Notes under the pieces: generated by a model | The model's database searches: none | Told to the model about the DNA's origin: nothing | What the model saw: the letters and a program-made list of their open reading frames with translations, nothing else | Position numbers and translations under genes: made by a program | DNA from: an uncultured bacterium | GTDB lineage: Bacteria; Bacillota; Limnochordia; DTU080; JAAYLA01 | Direction of reading: 5' to 3' | DNA: 29,396 bases | Assembly: GCA_937983075.1 (NCBI GenBank) | Contig: CALKAQ010000019.1 | Location: forward strand, 1 to 29,396 | In this document: piece by piece, positions 14,320 to 22,695 of the stretch | Position numbering within the stretch: the stretch's first letter is position 1 | How the letters are laid out: every line of letters begins with the position of its first letter

Positions 14320-17300
14320 ATGGAGGAGAGACGTTCGTTTCGACGCATCCTCGTCGCCAACCGCGGCGAAATTGCCATCCGTGTGTTTCGTGCTTTGACG
14401 GAATTGGGCAAAGAAACGGTAGCCATTTATTCCGAAGAAGATACCCTTGCACTCCATCGGTACAAGGCGGATGAAGCCTATTTGGTTGGGAAAGGCAAGG
14501 GGCCGGTTGAAGCGTACCTCGATATAGAAGGCATCATCGATATCGCTCTTCAGCATGATGTCGATGCCATTCACCCGGGTTACGGATTTTTGTCCGAAAA
14601 CGCGGAGTTTGCCCGCGCCTGCGCTGAGGCCGGCATCGCATTTATTGGTCCGCCTCCGGACGTATTGGAGGTCTTCGGCGACAAAGTAAAGGCTCGGGCA
14701 CTTGCGAAAGCCGCCGGTCTGCCGTTGGTTCCTGCAACCGAACAACCTGTGCAAAGTTTGGAAGAGGCATTGAGCTTTGCAGAAAAATGGGGTTATCCAA
14801 TTATTGTCAAGGCCGTTGCCGGTGGTGGCGGTCGGGGAATGCGAGTTGTTCGTTCAGCGCAGGAGCTGAGGGAAAATCTGGAACGGGCGCGCTCGGAAGC
14901 ACAAAAAGCTTTTGGAGTATCGGCCGTCTATCTCGAAAAATACATTGAGCGGCCCAAGCACCTTGAAGTACAAATTTTGGCCGACGCACACGGCAACGTC
15001 GTTCATCTGTACGAGCGGGACTGCTCGGTGCAACGGAGGCATCAGAAAGTTGTCGAATTCGCACCGTCTCTCGTCCTGAGCGAAGAACAACGCACCGAGA
15101 TTTGTGAAGCCGCGGTTCGCCTCATGAAGATGGCGGGCTACGTCAACGTCGGTACGGTTGAATTTCTTTATGATCAAGACGGATCGTACTATTTCCTTGA
15201 AGTCAATCCGCGCATCCAGGTGGAGCACACCGTCACCGAACTGATCACCGGCATCGACATCGTCCACGCTCAAATACATGTCGCTGAAGGCTTGCGTTTG
15301 TCCGATGAAGCAATCGGCATTCCGAACCAGGAAAGCGTGCGCCGCAACGGTTACGCCATTCAGTGCCGCGTGACGACGGAAGACCCCAGGAACAATTTCA
15401 TGCCCGACCACGGCGTCATCGTCGCTTACCGATCGGCTGCAGGGTTCGGCGTTCGGCTCGATACCGGAAACGGCGGACACACCGGTGCCGTGGTCACGCC
15501 GCATTACGATTCGCTGCTGGTGAAAATCAGCACTTTTTCCAATACGTTTACCGGTGCAGCGCGCAAAATGCTGCGTTCGTTGCAGGAGTTCCGCATCCGC
15601 GGTGTAAAAACGAATATTCCGTTTTTGGAAAATGTCGTTCAACATCCGCGCTTTTTGTCCGGTGAAGCCGACACCACTTTCATCGACACGACACCTGAAT
15701 TGATGCAATTTCCCGAGCGCCGCGACCGCGGCACGCGTATATTGCGTTACATCGGGTATACGACCGTCAATCGGCCGGAAAGCATGCGGGCGGTCGACCG
15801 CTCGCAGCTGTTGGAGGCGAAAGTGCCGGACGTCGAGGAAACAGCGCCGCATCCGGAGCAGACCAAAGTGCTTCTGGACCGTCTCGGTCCCGAAGGCTTT
15901 GTGCGTTGGATTAAAGAGCAAAAGCGGCTTCTCATCACCGATACGACGTTCCGCGACGCTCATCAGTCGCTGTTGGCCACGCGGGTACGAACATACGACT
16001 TGCTGCGAATTGCGGATGCAACCCAAAAGCTCATGCCAGGGCTGTTCTCCATGGAGATGTGGGGCGGAGCGACCTTTGATGTCGCCTACCGGTTCAATAA
16101 AGAAGATCCGTGGGAGCGACTGATCAAACTGCGCGAAGCGGTGCCGAACATTTGCTTCCAAATGCTGTTGCGAGCATCCAACGCGGTCGGCTACGTCAAC
16201 TACCCGGACAACGTCGTCCAGTCGTTTGTCCACGAAGCCGCCGCTGCGGGTATCGACATCTTCCGGATCTTCGACAGCCTCAATTGGGTTGAGGGTATGG
16301 AAGTAGCGGTCAAGGCCGCGTTGGAAACCGGAAAACTAGTCGAAGCTACCCTTTGCTACACCGGTGACATTATGGACAGTCGCCGCACCAAGTATACGCT
16401 CGACTATTACATCGATCTCGCCAAGCGCCTTGAAGACATGGGTGCGCACATCTTGGGGATCAAGGACATGGCGGGGCTGTTGAAGCCTTATGCGGCGGAA
16501 CGCTTGATTTCCGCTTTGAAAGAACATATCGACATCCCTATCCATTTCCATACCCACGATACGGCAGGCAACGGCGTCGCTTCGGTGATCAAAGCGGCGG
16601 AAGCCGGTGTGGACATCGTCGATCTTGCGATACCGGCGCTGTCCGGCTTAAGTTCGCAACCGAGCATGGGTGCCGTCGTCGCCGCGTTGGAGGATTCGGA
16701 CAGGCGCACCGGCATCAGCTTGGAAAACATCCAGCTCCTCGACGAATACTGGGAGCGGGTGCGGCAGTATTATGAGCCGTTTGAGTCGGGGCTCAAGGCA
16801 AGCACTTCGGAAGTGTACGTCCACGAAATGCCGGGTGGACAATACTCGAACCTGCGCGTGCAAGCCAAGGCGCTCGGCTTGATCGATCGCTGGAACGACG
16901 TTGTCAAGGCATATGTGATGGCCAATCGCTTGATGGGCGATGTCGTGAAGGTGACGCCGTCGTCGAAGGCGGTTGGGGATCTCGCCTTGTTCATGGTTCA
17001 AAACGACCTCAACGAGGAAAACATTCTCACCAAGGGAGAGCATTTGACTTTCCCCGACTCGGTGATCGACTTTTTCGCCGGCATGATGGGGCAGCCTGTG
17101 GGCGGTTTCCCCGAGGAATTGCAGAAAGTTGTTCTCAAGGACCGAAACCCCATTACGTGTCGACCGGGCGAACTGCTCGAACCGGTTGACTGGGACGCGG
17201 TACGTGCCGAAGTGAGCAAGCTGCTCGGGCGTGAAGCCACGCAGCGGGAAGCGTTGTCCTACGTTTTGTATCCGAAGGCGTTCAAGGACTACGTCGCTCA

Positions 17301-17787
17301 CGTCAGGGAGTACACCGATACGTCCGTCATCGACACGCCCACGTTCTTCTACGGGATGAATCCCGGAGATGAAACGCAAGTTGAAATTGAGCCTGGAAAA
17401 ACGCTGGTCATCCGCCTCAATGCAATTGGGCGTTTGCAGGAAGACGGTACACGGACCCTGCACTTTGAGCTGAACGGTCAACCGCGTCAGATTCGGGTCA
17501 TTGACGAATCGTGTGCCGTCGAAATTGAAACGAGAGAAAAAGCCGATGAGAACAATCCGAGCCATATCGGTGCTTCCATGCCCGGCACGGTGTTGGATAT
17601 ACTCGTCAAGCCCGGCCAAACAGTAGCCAAGGGACAGGCACTGCTTGTGGTCGAAGCCATGAAAATGGAGACCACCGTGCATGCACCGATGAAAGGCAAA
17701 GTCGAGCGAATCGCGGTTGAAGCGGGCGACGTGGTAGCCGCGGGCGATCTGCTGCTCGTGATTGCACCGGATTCGGACAATGCCTGA
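14320..17787 (+). CDS. pyc: Pyruvate carboxylase
   Basis: This is a single-chain 1155-residue enzyme making oxaloacetate from pyruvate, bicarbonate and ATP (anaplerosis). Residues 1-455 or so are biotin carboxylase: ILVANRGEIAIRV, HPGYGFLSENAEFA, and the ATP-grasp glycine loop VKAVAGGGGRGM. Residues about 535-1000 are carboxyltransferase: DTTFRDAHQSLLATRVRT, EMWGGATFDVAYRF, and metal-binding HFHTHDTAGNG. The C-terminal 75 residues are the biotinyl domain, EAMKMET, with the biotinylated lysine K1115. Length and order match bacterial pyruvate carboxylases such as Bacillus PycA. ATG 14320 follows AGGAG at 8 bases. It lies upstream of the dehydrogenase complexes that compete for the same pyruvate. 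No frameshift was seen. Confidence 0.97.
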   Translation: MEERRSFRRILVANRGEIAIRVFRALTELGKETVAIYSEEDTLALHRYKADEAYLVGKGKGPVEAYLDIEGIIDIALQHDVDAIHPGYGFLSENAEFARACAEAGIAFIGPPPDVLEVFGDKVKARALAKAAGLPLVPATEQPVQSLEEALSFAEKWGYPIIVKAVAGGGGRGMRVVRSAQELRENLERARSEAQKAFGVSAVYLEKYIERPKHLEVQILADAHGNVVHLYERDCSVQRRHQKVVEFAPSLVLSEEQRTEICEAAVRLMKMAGYVNVGTVEFLYDQDGSYYFLEVNPRIQVEHTVTELITGIDIVHAQIHVAEGLRLSDEAIGIPNQESVRRNGYAIQCRVTTEDPRNNFMPDHGVIVAYRSAAGFGVRLDTGNGGHTGAVVTPHYDSLLVKISTFSNTFTGAARKMLRSLQEFRIRGVKTNIPFLENVVQHPRFLSGEADTTFIDTTPELMQFPERRDRGTRILRYIGYTTVNRPESMRAVDRSQLLEAKVPDVEETAPHPEQTKVLLDRLGPEGFVRWIKEQKRLLITDTTFRDAHQSLLATRVRTYDLLRIADATQKLMPGLFSMEMWGGATFDVAYRFNKEDPWERLIKLREAVPNICFQMLLRASNAVGYVNYPDNVVQSFVHEAAAAGIDIFRIFDSLNWVEGMEVAVKAALETGKLVEATLCYTGDIMDSRRTKYTLDYYIDLAKRLEDMGAHILGIKDMAGLLKPYAAERLISALKEHIDIPIHFHTHDTAGNGVASVIKAAEAGVDIVDLAIPALSGLSSQPSMGAVVAALEDSDRRTGISLENIQLLDEYWERVRQYYEPFESGLKASTSEVYVHEMPGGQYSNLRVQAKALGLIDRWNDVVKAYVMANRLMGDVVKVTPSSKAVGDLALFMVQNDLNEENILTKGEHLTFPDSVIDFFAGMMGQPVGGFPEELQKVVLKDRNPITCRPGELLEPVDWDAVRAEVSKLLGREATQREALSYVLYPKAFKDYVAHVREYTDTSVIDTPTFFYGMNPGDETQVEIEPGKTLVIRLNAIGRLQEDGTRTLHFELNGQPRQIRVIDESCAVEIETREKADENNPSHIGASMPGTVLDILVKPGQTVAKGQALLVVEAMKMETTVHAPMKGKVERIAVEAGDVVAAGDLLLVIAPDSDNA

Positions 17788-17806
17788 CGTCGGCCGTAGC
17801 TGTGGG

Positions 17807-17842
17807 GGTGCGAAGAGCGGAAGGGCCGTCGCTCTTCGCACC
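17807..17842. terminator. Strong hairpin between convergent pyc and cotF-like genes
   Basis: A perfect 13-base-pair stem, GGTGCGAAGAGCG with CGCTCTTCGCACC, and a 10-base loop. No T run follows on either strand, so it may block or slow transcription from both sides or protect 3' ends rather than act as a classic terminator. Confidence 0.55.
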
Positions 17843-17856
17843 GCGCCCAAGCGCTG

Positions 17857-18300
17857 TCAGGTCGGATTGTGAGTCGAAGCTTGTGCCCCTGGCTGGCGCG
17901 GGGTGCTCCACTGTTGATACTGCTGCTGGCTGCCTTGCCAGCCGGAGTAGCTGTGTTGATGCTGGCCTATGGGCGCATTTTGCTGCTGCCAGTTGGCCGG
18001 AGCGGCGTGCCAGCCTTGCTGCTGCCACTGCTGTGTTTGCTGCTGCAGGCGGCCGCGGATCGAGCTGAACTGGTTTTTTGCCTGCTGCAGCTGCGATTCG
18101 TCAATGATTTTAGGACTGTACCAGCCCCGCTGATGCATCATTTGATAAATTTGCAGGCGCATTTCGTGTTCTTCCTGCATGATGGAAAACAGCTCGCGCA
18201 TGAGCGCAATGTTGTCCGTATGCTCTGCGGTGGCGAGATAGTTGTGTGCAATATGTTTTTGGCTCGCCAACGCCCAGCCGAGAACGTCTTTTTCCGTCAA
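17857..18300 (-). CDS. CotF-family spore coat protein with Gln/Trp-rich tail
   Basis: The 147-residue product (from TTG 18300) starts with a ferritin-like helical CotF domain: TEKDVLGWALASQKHIAHNYLATAEHTDN, then LMRELFSIMQEEHEMRLQIYQMMHQRGWY. After about residue 85 it turns into a low-complexity tail rich in Gln, Trp, Ser and Pro. An ATG at 18315 also opens the frame, but its first bases form the SD GGAGGTGA, which is ideally spaced before TTG 18300, so TTG is chosen. It follows the small CotF-like gene by 21 bases on the same strand, so the two form an operon, probably expressed in the mother cell late in sporulation. Tails of this kind suit cross-linking or assembly in the coat. Confidence 0.82.
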   Translation of the reverse strand: MTEKDVLGWALASQKHIAHNYLATAEHTDNIALMRELFSIMQEEHEMRLQIYQMMHQRGWYSPKIIDESQLQQAKNQFSSIRGRLQQQTQQWQQQGWHAAPANWQQQNAPIGQHQHSYSGWQGSQQQYQQWSTPRQPGAQASTHNPT

Positions 18301-18321
18301 ACGGCTCACCTCCATCGAGTC

Positions 18322-18612
18322 TTACTGCTGAAATCCAGCCGGCGGGGGACTCGTCCACGATGTCTGCTGATAGTTGTCGTTTGACGATGTCGTCGCTCCG
18401 TAAGTCCGGGTTTGTTCACCCTTCGACTGGCTGAGAATTTGATAGAGCCTTTCAAAATGCTGCTGGTGGCGGCTTGCCATTTGCTCGCACATCTGCTTCA
18501 ACTGAGGATCTTGCACGTGCTGAGCGAAATCGCGGAATTTCATGACCTCCAGCTGTTCGGCATGAAGCAGGTCCTCGAGAAACAAAAACTCCCTTTGTGT
18601 CAGTTGATTCAA
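18322..18612 (-). CDS. Small CotF-like spore coat protein
   Basis: The 96-residue product has helices MNQLTQREFLFLEDLLHAEQ, LEVMKFRDFAQHVQDPQLK and CEQMASRHQQHFERLYQIL, a ferritin-like bundle as in short spore-coat/CotF relatives, then a Ser/Thr/Pro/Gln-rich tail. The start TTG 18612 follows GGGGTGA at about 7 bases. It is the first gene of a two-gene spore coat operon. A sporulation-like -10 (CATACATAA) lies about 105 bases upstream. Family assignment is from helix pattern and neighbour. Confidence 0.72.
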   Translation of the reverse strand: MNQLTQREFLFLEDLLHAEQLEVMKFRDFAQHVQDPQLKQMCEQMASRHQQHFERLYQILSQSKGEQTRTYGATTSSNDNYQQTSWTSPPPAGFQQ

Positions 18613-18717
18613 CCTGATCTCACCCCTTCATTCAAAAATTACCTGCGGCGGCCCTATTGGGAAGCGCGCTGGATTGGATGTCCTTTCCGTGGATACCCTT
18701 TCCGTTTTTTGCGCCGC

Positions 18718-18726
18718 TTATGTATG
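18718..18726 (-). promoter_or_regulatory. Possible sporulation (sigma-E/sigma-K-like) -10 box
   Basis: Minus strand CATACATAA is one base from the sigma-K -10 CATAnnnTA and close to sigma-E CATACAnT. The -35 region is not convincing. Confidence 0.22.
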
Positions 18727-18850
18727 TCAAGCGAAATCCGGATGGAAATGGCGGACGGAGACAACTTGTCGGGAAAGCTCCCGGTATTTCGGGAATATCG
18801 ATAGAAGTGACGAAGTGACATCTGCCGTTGGAGTGTGAATATATGGTGAA

Positions 18851-18865
18851 GGTGTGATTGTTGCA
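18851..18865 (+). promoter_or_regulatory. Possible sigma-54 -24/-12 promoter of the E1/E2 operon
   Basis: GG at 18851-18852 and GC at 18863-18864 are separated by exactly 10 bases, and the -12 element TTGCA is perfect. The -24 element (AAGGTGT) matches TTGGCAC only at GG. Bacillus bkd operons use sigma-54 with BkdR, which motivates the call, but it is weak. Confidence 0.22.
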
Positions 18866-18866
18866 G

Positions 18867-18892
18867 ATCATTTCCTGGCGGCAGGAAATGAT
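18867..18892. promoter_or_regulatory. Perfect 11-bp inverted repeat upstream of E1-alpha
   Basis: ATCATTTCCTG and CAGGAAATGAT flank GCGG. Its perfection and position about 100 bases before the start suggest an operator or a strong leader hairpin. No T run follows, so it is not a terminator. Confidence 0.6.
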
Positions 18893-18916
18893 GTTTGAAG
18901 ACGAGAAAAGGAATCT

Positions 18917-18992
18917 GGTTCCAATGTAGAACCGTTCTGAGAAGTGCAGGCCCCAGCGCGGGGACGGGGCCGACGGATGAGAAGAGGGGGCC
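18917..18992 (+). promoter_or_regulatory. Structured leader with alternative pairing over the E1-alpha SD
   Basis: GGTTC/GAACC forms a hairpin at 18917-18933. GGCCCC (18949-18954) can pair either with GGGGCC at 18966-18971 or with GGGGCC at 18987-18992, which overlaps the SD just before ATG 18996. The two pairings exclude each other and could switch translation. Confidence 0.35.
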
Positions 18993-18995
18993 ACC

Positions 18996-20006
18996 ATGGA
19001 TTCCGAACAGGCTCGACACGAAGCATTAGGGCTGACGGCAGACGATCTCTTGGCCATGTATCGGTATATGCTGGCAGCTCGTGCTTTCGATGAGCGAACC
19101 ATGATTCTCGAACGTCAGGGCAAAATTCCATTCACCGTCACCGGTGTGGGGCATGAGGGAGCACAAGTCGGTGCCGCCTGGAGCTTGCGCAAAGGGATCG
19201 ATATTGTGCTGCCTTACTACCGTGATGTCGGGGTCATGCTCGTGCTCGGCATGACGCCGTATGAAATGATGCTCGGCGAATTTGCGCGTGCCGGCGATCC
19301 GAACAGCGGAGGGCGTCAAATGCCGAAGCATTGGGGCTCGCGAAGACTGAGCGTCATCACGCAATCGAGTCCGGTTGCCACCCAAATTCCACACGCCGCG
19401 GGCCTTGGACTCGCCGCCAAGCTGAAAGGCGAAGACGCCATCGTATGGGTGTCGTTTGGTGACGGGGCCGCTTCCAAAGGTGATTTCCACGAAGGTGTCA
19501 GCTTTGCGGCAATTCACAAGCTGCCGGTCGTTTTTTTCTGCGAAAACAATTTGTATGCCATCTCGGTGCCGCTGGAACGCCAATCGCCCGTTCCCAACGT
19601 GGCCGATCGCAGCGCGGCTTACGGCATACCCGGTGTGACGGTCGACGGCAACGATGTGCTGGAAGTGTACCGGGTGAGTCTGGAGGCGGGCGAACGCGCG
19701 CGGCGCGGGGAAGGACCTACGTTGATTGAAGCCCGGACATATCGGTTTGATCCGCATACGACGAATGATGACGACCGCAAATACCGTTCACGCGAAGAAA
19801 TTGACTCCTGGCGCAGTCAGGATCCGATTCTTCGCTTTTCCGCGTACTTAAAGGAACATGGCTTCCTAACCGAGGAGGAAGATTTGGCGCTCAGGGAAGA
19901 AGCAAAGGCTACCATGCTCGAAGCGGCCCGCGCAGCGGAGGCGGCGCCCGAGCCCGACGGCCCGAGTGCGTTGCGCTACGTGTATCACGAAGAGGAGGGC
20001 CCGTAA
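18996..20006 (+). CDS. 2-oxoacid dehydrogenase E1 component, alpha subunit (branched-chain type)
   Basis: The 336-residue alpha chain carries the thiamine diphosphate motif GDGAASKG (155-162) ending in NN (184-185), which binds the Mg-diphosphate. GRQMPKHWGSRRLSVITQSSPVATQIPHAAGLG resembles branched-chain 2-oxoacid dehydrogenase E1 alpha more than pyruvate E1 alpha, as does the tail TYRFDPHTTNDDDRKYRS with the phosphorylation-loop-like segment. It pairs with the beta subunit 3 bases downstream and decarboxylates a 2-oxoacid, passing the acyl group to the E2 lipoyl arm. A separate AceE-type pyruvate E1 downstream supports a branched-chain role here, but pyruvate or acetoin cannot be excluded. 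ATG 18996 follows a GAGGGGG SD after a structured leader. Confidence 0.85.
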   Translation: MDSEQARHEALGLTADDLLAMYRYMLAARAFDERTMILERQGKIPFTVTGVGHEGAQVGAAWSLRKGIDIVLPYYRDVGVMLVLGMTPYEMMLGEFARAGDPNSGGRQMPKHWGSRRLSVITQSSPVATQIPHAAGLGLAAKLKGEDAIVWVSFGDGAASKGDFHEGVSFAAIHKLPVVFFCENNLYAISVPLERQSPVPNVADRSAAYGIPGVTVDGNDVLEVYRVSLEAGERARRGEGPTLIEARTYRFDPHTTNDDDRKYRSREEIDSWRSQDPILRFSAYLKEHGFLTEEEDLALREEAKATMLEAARAAEAAPEPDGPSALRYVYHEEEGP

Positions 20007-20009
20007 CTC

Positions 20010-20999
20010 ATGCCTGTAAAAAATGCGATCCAGACCATTCGGGATACGCTGCATCAGGTCATGGCCGACGATGACCGGGTCATCATCATCGGACAGGATG
20101 TCGGCGTCATGGGGGGTGTCTTCGGCGCAACGGCTGGGCTGGCCGAAGAATTCGGCGAACACCGGGTGATCGACGCTCCTTTGGCCGAGTCGAGCATTGT
20201 CGGGATTGCCATTGGCGCCGCATTGGGTGGTTTGTTGCCCATCGCGGAAATACAGTTCGCGGATTTTATTCATTCCGCAGTCGATCAGATCATCAGCGAA
20301 GCGGCGAAAATCCGCTACCGTTCCAACAACGATTTTTCGTGTCCCATCGTCATCCGAGCACCGTATGGGGCAGGAATCACTGGTGGCCTGTACCACTCGC
20401 AAAGTGTCGAAGCTTTGTTTTTCAGTACACCAGGGCTGAAAATAGCCGTTCCTTCAACGCCTTACGATATTAAAGGCCTGCTGAGGGCAGCGATTTATGA
20501 TCCGGATCCCGTGCTCTTTTTCGAGCATAAGAACGGGCACACCTACCGCGGATACAAAGAAGAAGTTCCGGATGTACCATATACGATCCCGTTCGGCAAG
20601 GCGGCCATTCGCCGGGAAGGTGAAGACCTGACGGTGATTTCTTACGGACTGATGGTTCACTATGCCACAGCAGCCGCGGATGAGTTGGCCAAGGAAGGCG
20701 TCAAAGCAGAAGTCATCGATCTGCGAACGCTGTTGCCGTTCGATCGCGAAACCATTCTGGAGTCTGTTTGCAAAACGGGCAAAGTGTTGATTGTCCATGA
20801 AGACAACTTGACCGGCGGAATAGGCGGTGAACTGGCGGCGGTGATTGCTGACGAGGCTTTTTGGCATCTCGATGCGCCCATCAAGCGTTTGGCGTCGCCG
20901 GATATACCGGCAATGCCTTATGCACCGTCCTTGGAAAAACATGTTATGTTGAATCAGGAGAAAATTTATGCGGCCATGAAAGAACTGGCAGCCTATTGA
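20010..20999 (+). CDS. 2-oxoacid dehydrogenase E1 component, beta subunit (branched-chain type)
   Basis: The 329-residue beta chain completes the alpha2beta2 E1. Features seen are the GQDVGVMGGVFGAT segment, DAPLAESSIVGIAIGAALGGLLPIAEIQFADFIHSAVDQI (the E of LAES and the following loop contact thiamine), APYGAGITGGLYHSQSVEALF with the His-Ser active-site loop, and the C-terminal transketolase domain with EVIDLRTLLPFDRETI. Length is normal. Three bases separate it from the alpha gene, so the two are co-translated in equal amounts. The E2 gene follows about 130 bases later on the same strand. Confidence 0.9.
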   Translation: MPVKNAIQTIRDTLHQVMADDDRVIIIGQDVGVMGGVFGATAGLAEEFGEHRVIDAPLAESSIVGIAIGAALGGLLPIAEIQFADFIHSAVDQIISEAAKIRYRSNNDFSCPIVIRAPYGAGITGGLYHSQSVEALFFSTPGLKIAVPSTPYDIKGLLRAAIYDPDPVLFFEHKNGHTYRGYKEEVPDVPYTIPFGKAAIRREGEDLTVISYGLMVHYATAAADELAKEGVKAEVIDLRTLLPFDRETILESVCKTGKVLIVHEDNLTGGIGGELAAVIADEAFWHLDAPIKRLASPDIPAMPYAPSLEKHVMLNQEKIYAAMKELAAY

Positions 21000-21128
21000 G
21001 GTGCGCGTTCACGCGGACGGAGCGTTCGCCGTCTGAGGATCGGCTGTTGCACGGCAATACTCATGGAACGGGAAGGGGGGAGTCGCGGGCGGCATCCCGC
21101 GGCGCCAGCTTTGATTACGGAGATTCAT

Positions 21129-22343
21129 ATGCCGAAACTGGGTGAGACGGTGGTCGACGGCGTTATCGTGCGGTGGCTCAAACAGCCGGGCGATCGGGTG
21201 GAGCTCGACGAACCCTTGGTCGAGGTCGACAGCGACAAGGTCAGCGCCGAAATTCCGTCACCGACGGCCGGCATACTCCAAAAGATCATTGCAGAAGAAG
21301 GTGCGGCCGTCCCCGTCGGAGCGCCGATTTGCCTGATCGCCACCGACCAAGCCGCAGAGAGTTCCACAGATGCTGCAGTGGAATCACCCAAGGAAACAGT
21401 GGTGCCTCCCAATGATACAAGCGGCGTGACAACTTCGTCTCAAGCACCTGCGGCTGCACGCCGCAAAGGTGAAGAACACGCTTTTTCCCCGTCCGTGCGT
21501 CGCCTTGCACAAGAGCACAACATCAATCCGGCCGATCTTGTCGGCACGGGCATCGGAGGGCGGGTGACGAAAAAGGACATGCTTAAGGCCATTGAGGCTC
21601 GAAGCGGCAAAGGCGACGCGTCGCAGGCCTTGCGCACAATTTTCGGCGAAGACGAAGTGGTTCCCATATCGCAGATGCGTCGCCGCATCGCCGAGCGCAT
21701 GGTGCAGAGCAAGCAAACCGTGCCGCATGCCTGGACCATGGTCGAAGTCGACGTCACCAATTTGGTTGCTTGGCGCGAGTCGATCAAAGACGAATTTCGC
21801 AGGCGTGAGGGCGTCAACCTGACGTATTTTCCGTTTGTCATCAAGGCGGCGGTTGAGGCTTTAAAAGAATTCCCGATTATGAATTCCATGTGGCAGGACG
21901 ACAAAATCGTCATTCGGCGCCAGATCAATATCGGGATCGCCGTCGATCTCGATGACGGCCTCATCGTTCCCGTCATCAAAAATGCTGATCAACTGAGCAT
22001 CGCCGGCATTGCCAAAGCGGTGGCCGACCTGGCCAGTCGTGCACGCTCAGGCAATTTAAAGCCCGATGAGGTCCAAGGCGGTACGTTTACCATCAACAAC
22101 ACCGGAGCTTTTGGCTCGATTCAATCCGCCCCGATCATCAATTACCCGCAAGCGGCCATTTTGAGCATGGAAACGATTACAAAACGTCCAGTGGTCATCA
22201 ACGATGCCATCGCCATCCGTTCAATGATGAATCTGTGCGTGTCGCTCGATCATCGCGTCTTGGACGGGGCGGTTTGCGGACGCTTTTTGCGCAGCGTGAA
22301 GCAGCGGCTTGAATCGTACAACAAAGACATGCCGCTCTACTAG
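21129..22343 (+). CDS. Dihydrolipoyl acyltransferase E2 (branched-chain type)
   Basis: From ATG 21129 (GGAG at 6 bases) the product has 404 residues. The lipoyl domain covers residues 1-78, MPKLGETVVDG with the lipoylated lysine K37 in VDSDKVSAE. A linker follows, then a subunit-binding domain near 117-155 (FSPSVRRLAQEHNINPADLVGTGIGGRVTKKDML). The catalytic domain ends with SLDHRVLDGAVCGRFL, catalytic H375 and D379. It takes the acyl group from the E1 encoded just upstream to CoA. The frame is open to ATG 21063, which gives an arginine-rich N-extension with no SD; TTG 21111 is another option. No E3 gene follows, so it likely shares the lipoamide dehydrogenase at 26820. No terminator was seen after it. 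Confidence 0.88.
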   Translation: MPKLGETVVDGVIVRWLKQPGDRVELDEPLVEVDSDKVSAEIPSPTAGILQKIIAEEGAAVPVGAPICLIATDQAAESSTDAAVESPKETVVPPNDTSGVTTSSQAPAAARRKGEEHAFSPSVRRLAQEHNINPADLVGTGIGGRVTKKDMLKAIEARSGKGDASQALRTIFGEDEVVPISQMRRRIAERMVQSKQTVPHAWTMVEVDVTNLVAWRESIKDEFRRREGVNLTYFPFVIKAAVEALKEFPIMNSMWQDDKIVIRRQINIGIAVDLDDGLIVPVIKNADQLSIAGIAKAVADLASRARSGNLKPDEVQGGTFTINNTGAFGSIQSAPIINYPQAAILSMETITKRPVVINDAIAIRSMMNLCVSLDHRVLDGAVCGRFLRSVKQRLESYNKDMPLY

Positions 22344-22463
22344 CGGAAGGCCGATGCGGCGACGAGCTCCTCCAACCGCCACGGTCGTAACATATCCGAC
22401 GTTTGGGCAGATTAATGAGGTCAAACATGCAAGGGGGTTCCGCGCAGCACTGCGCCATATCCC

Positions 22464-22502
22464 TTGCAAAATCTATACAACTTCTGGGTATCCATTTTGC
22501 AA
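22464..22502. promoter_or_regulatory. Interrupted dyad over the aceE -35 region, candidate operator
   Basis: TTGCAAAAT (22464-22472) and ATTTTGCAA (22494-22502) are perfect inverted repeats, and ATAC (22475-22478) and GTAT (22488-22491) nest inside around the same centre. Thirteen of fifteen positions per half match. The right arm covers the promoter -35 box, so a bound repressor would block it. Confidence 0.6.
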
Positions 22503-22524
22503 AAATCGCGTTCGATGGTATAGT
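22496..22524 (+). promoter_or_regulatory. Sigma-A promoter of aceE-E2-lpd
   Basis: TTTGCA (-35), a 17-base spacer ending in an extended TGG, then TATAGT (-10, 5 of 6). Initiation near 22531 leaves a leader of about 165 bases. This separates the pyruvate dehydrogenase operon from the upstream E1/E2 operon. Confidence 0.65.
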
Positions 22525-22695
22525 GTTTTTGGCGTCAGCCATGAAAATTATACCGCCCTGAGGAAAACATAGGAGCGTATCCCTGCACACGACCCGCTCT
22601 CGGTGGTTCTCCGACGGGGAACCTACGGAAGGGCCCCGGACGGGCGGTTGTTTCGCGTAACGGGAATTGTGCTTTGGAAAGGAATGTTGGACCCG

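Larger units (their letters stand above)
18613..18995. other. Divergent control region between spore coat and 2-oxoacid dehydrogenase genes
   Basis: 383 bases with no convincing gene. Leftward it holds a sporulation -10-like box. Rightward it has a possible sigma-54-type -24/-12 pair, an 11-base-pair inverted repeat, and two further hairpins reaching the E1-alpha SD. A direct repeat GAAGTGAC GAAGTGAC occurs near 18805-18820. Confidence 0.6.
22344..22695 (+). other. Intergenic region and leader upstream of aceE
   Basis: 352 bases without a convincing gene. It contains a short GC palindrome at 22442-22455, a 39-base interrupted dyad at 22464-22502, a strong promoter at 22496-22524, and a leader of about 165 bases with a GGTTCTCC/GGGGAACC hairpin near 22604-22622. 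The frame of aceE stays open through part of the leader but is not homologous-looking. Confidence 0.6.

Noticed and set aside
22603..22695. N-terminal extension of AceE
   Set aside because: This part lies in the leader, and known AceE proteins start close to the DIEALEWLESLDY region.
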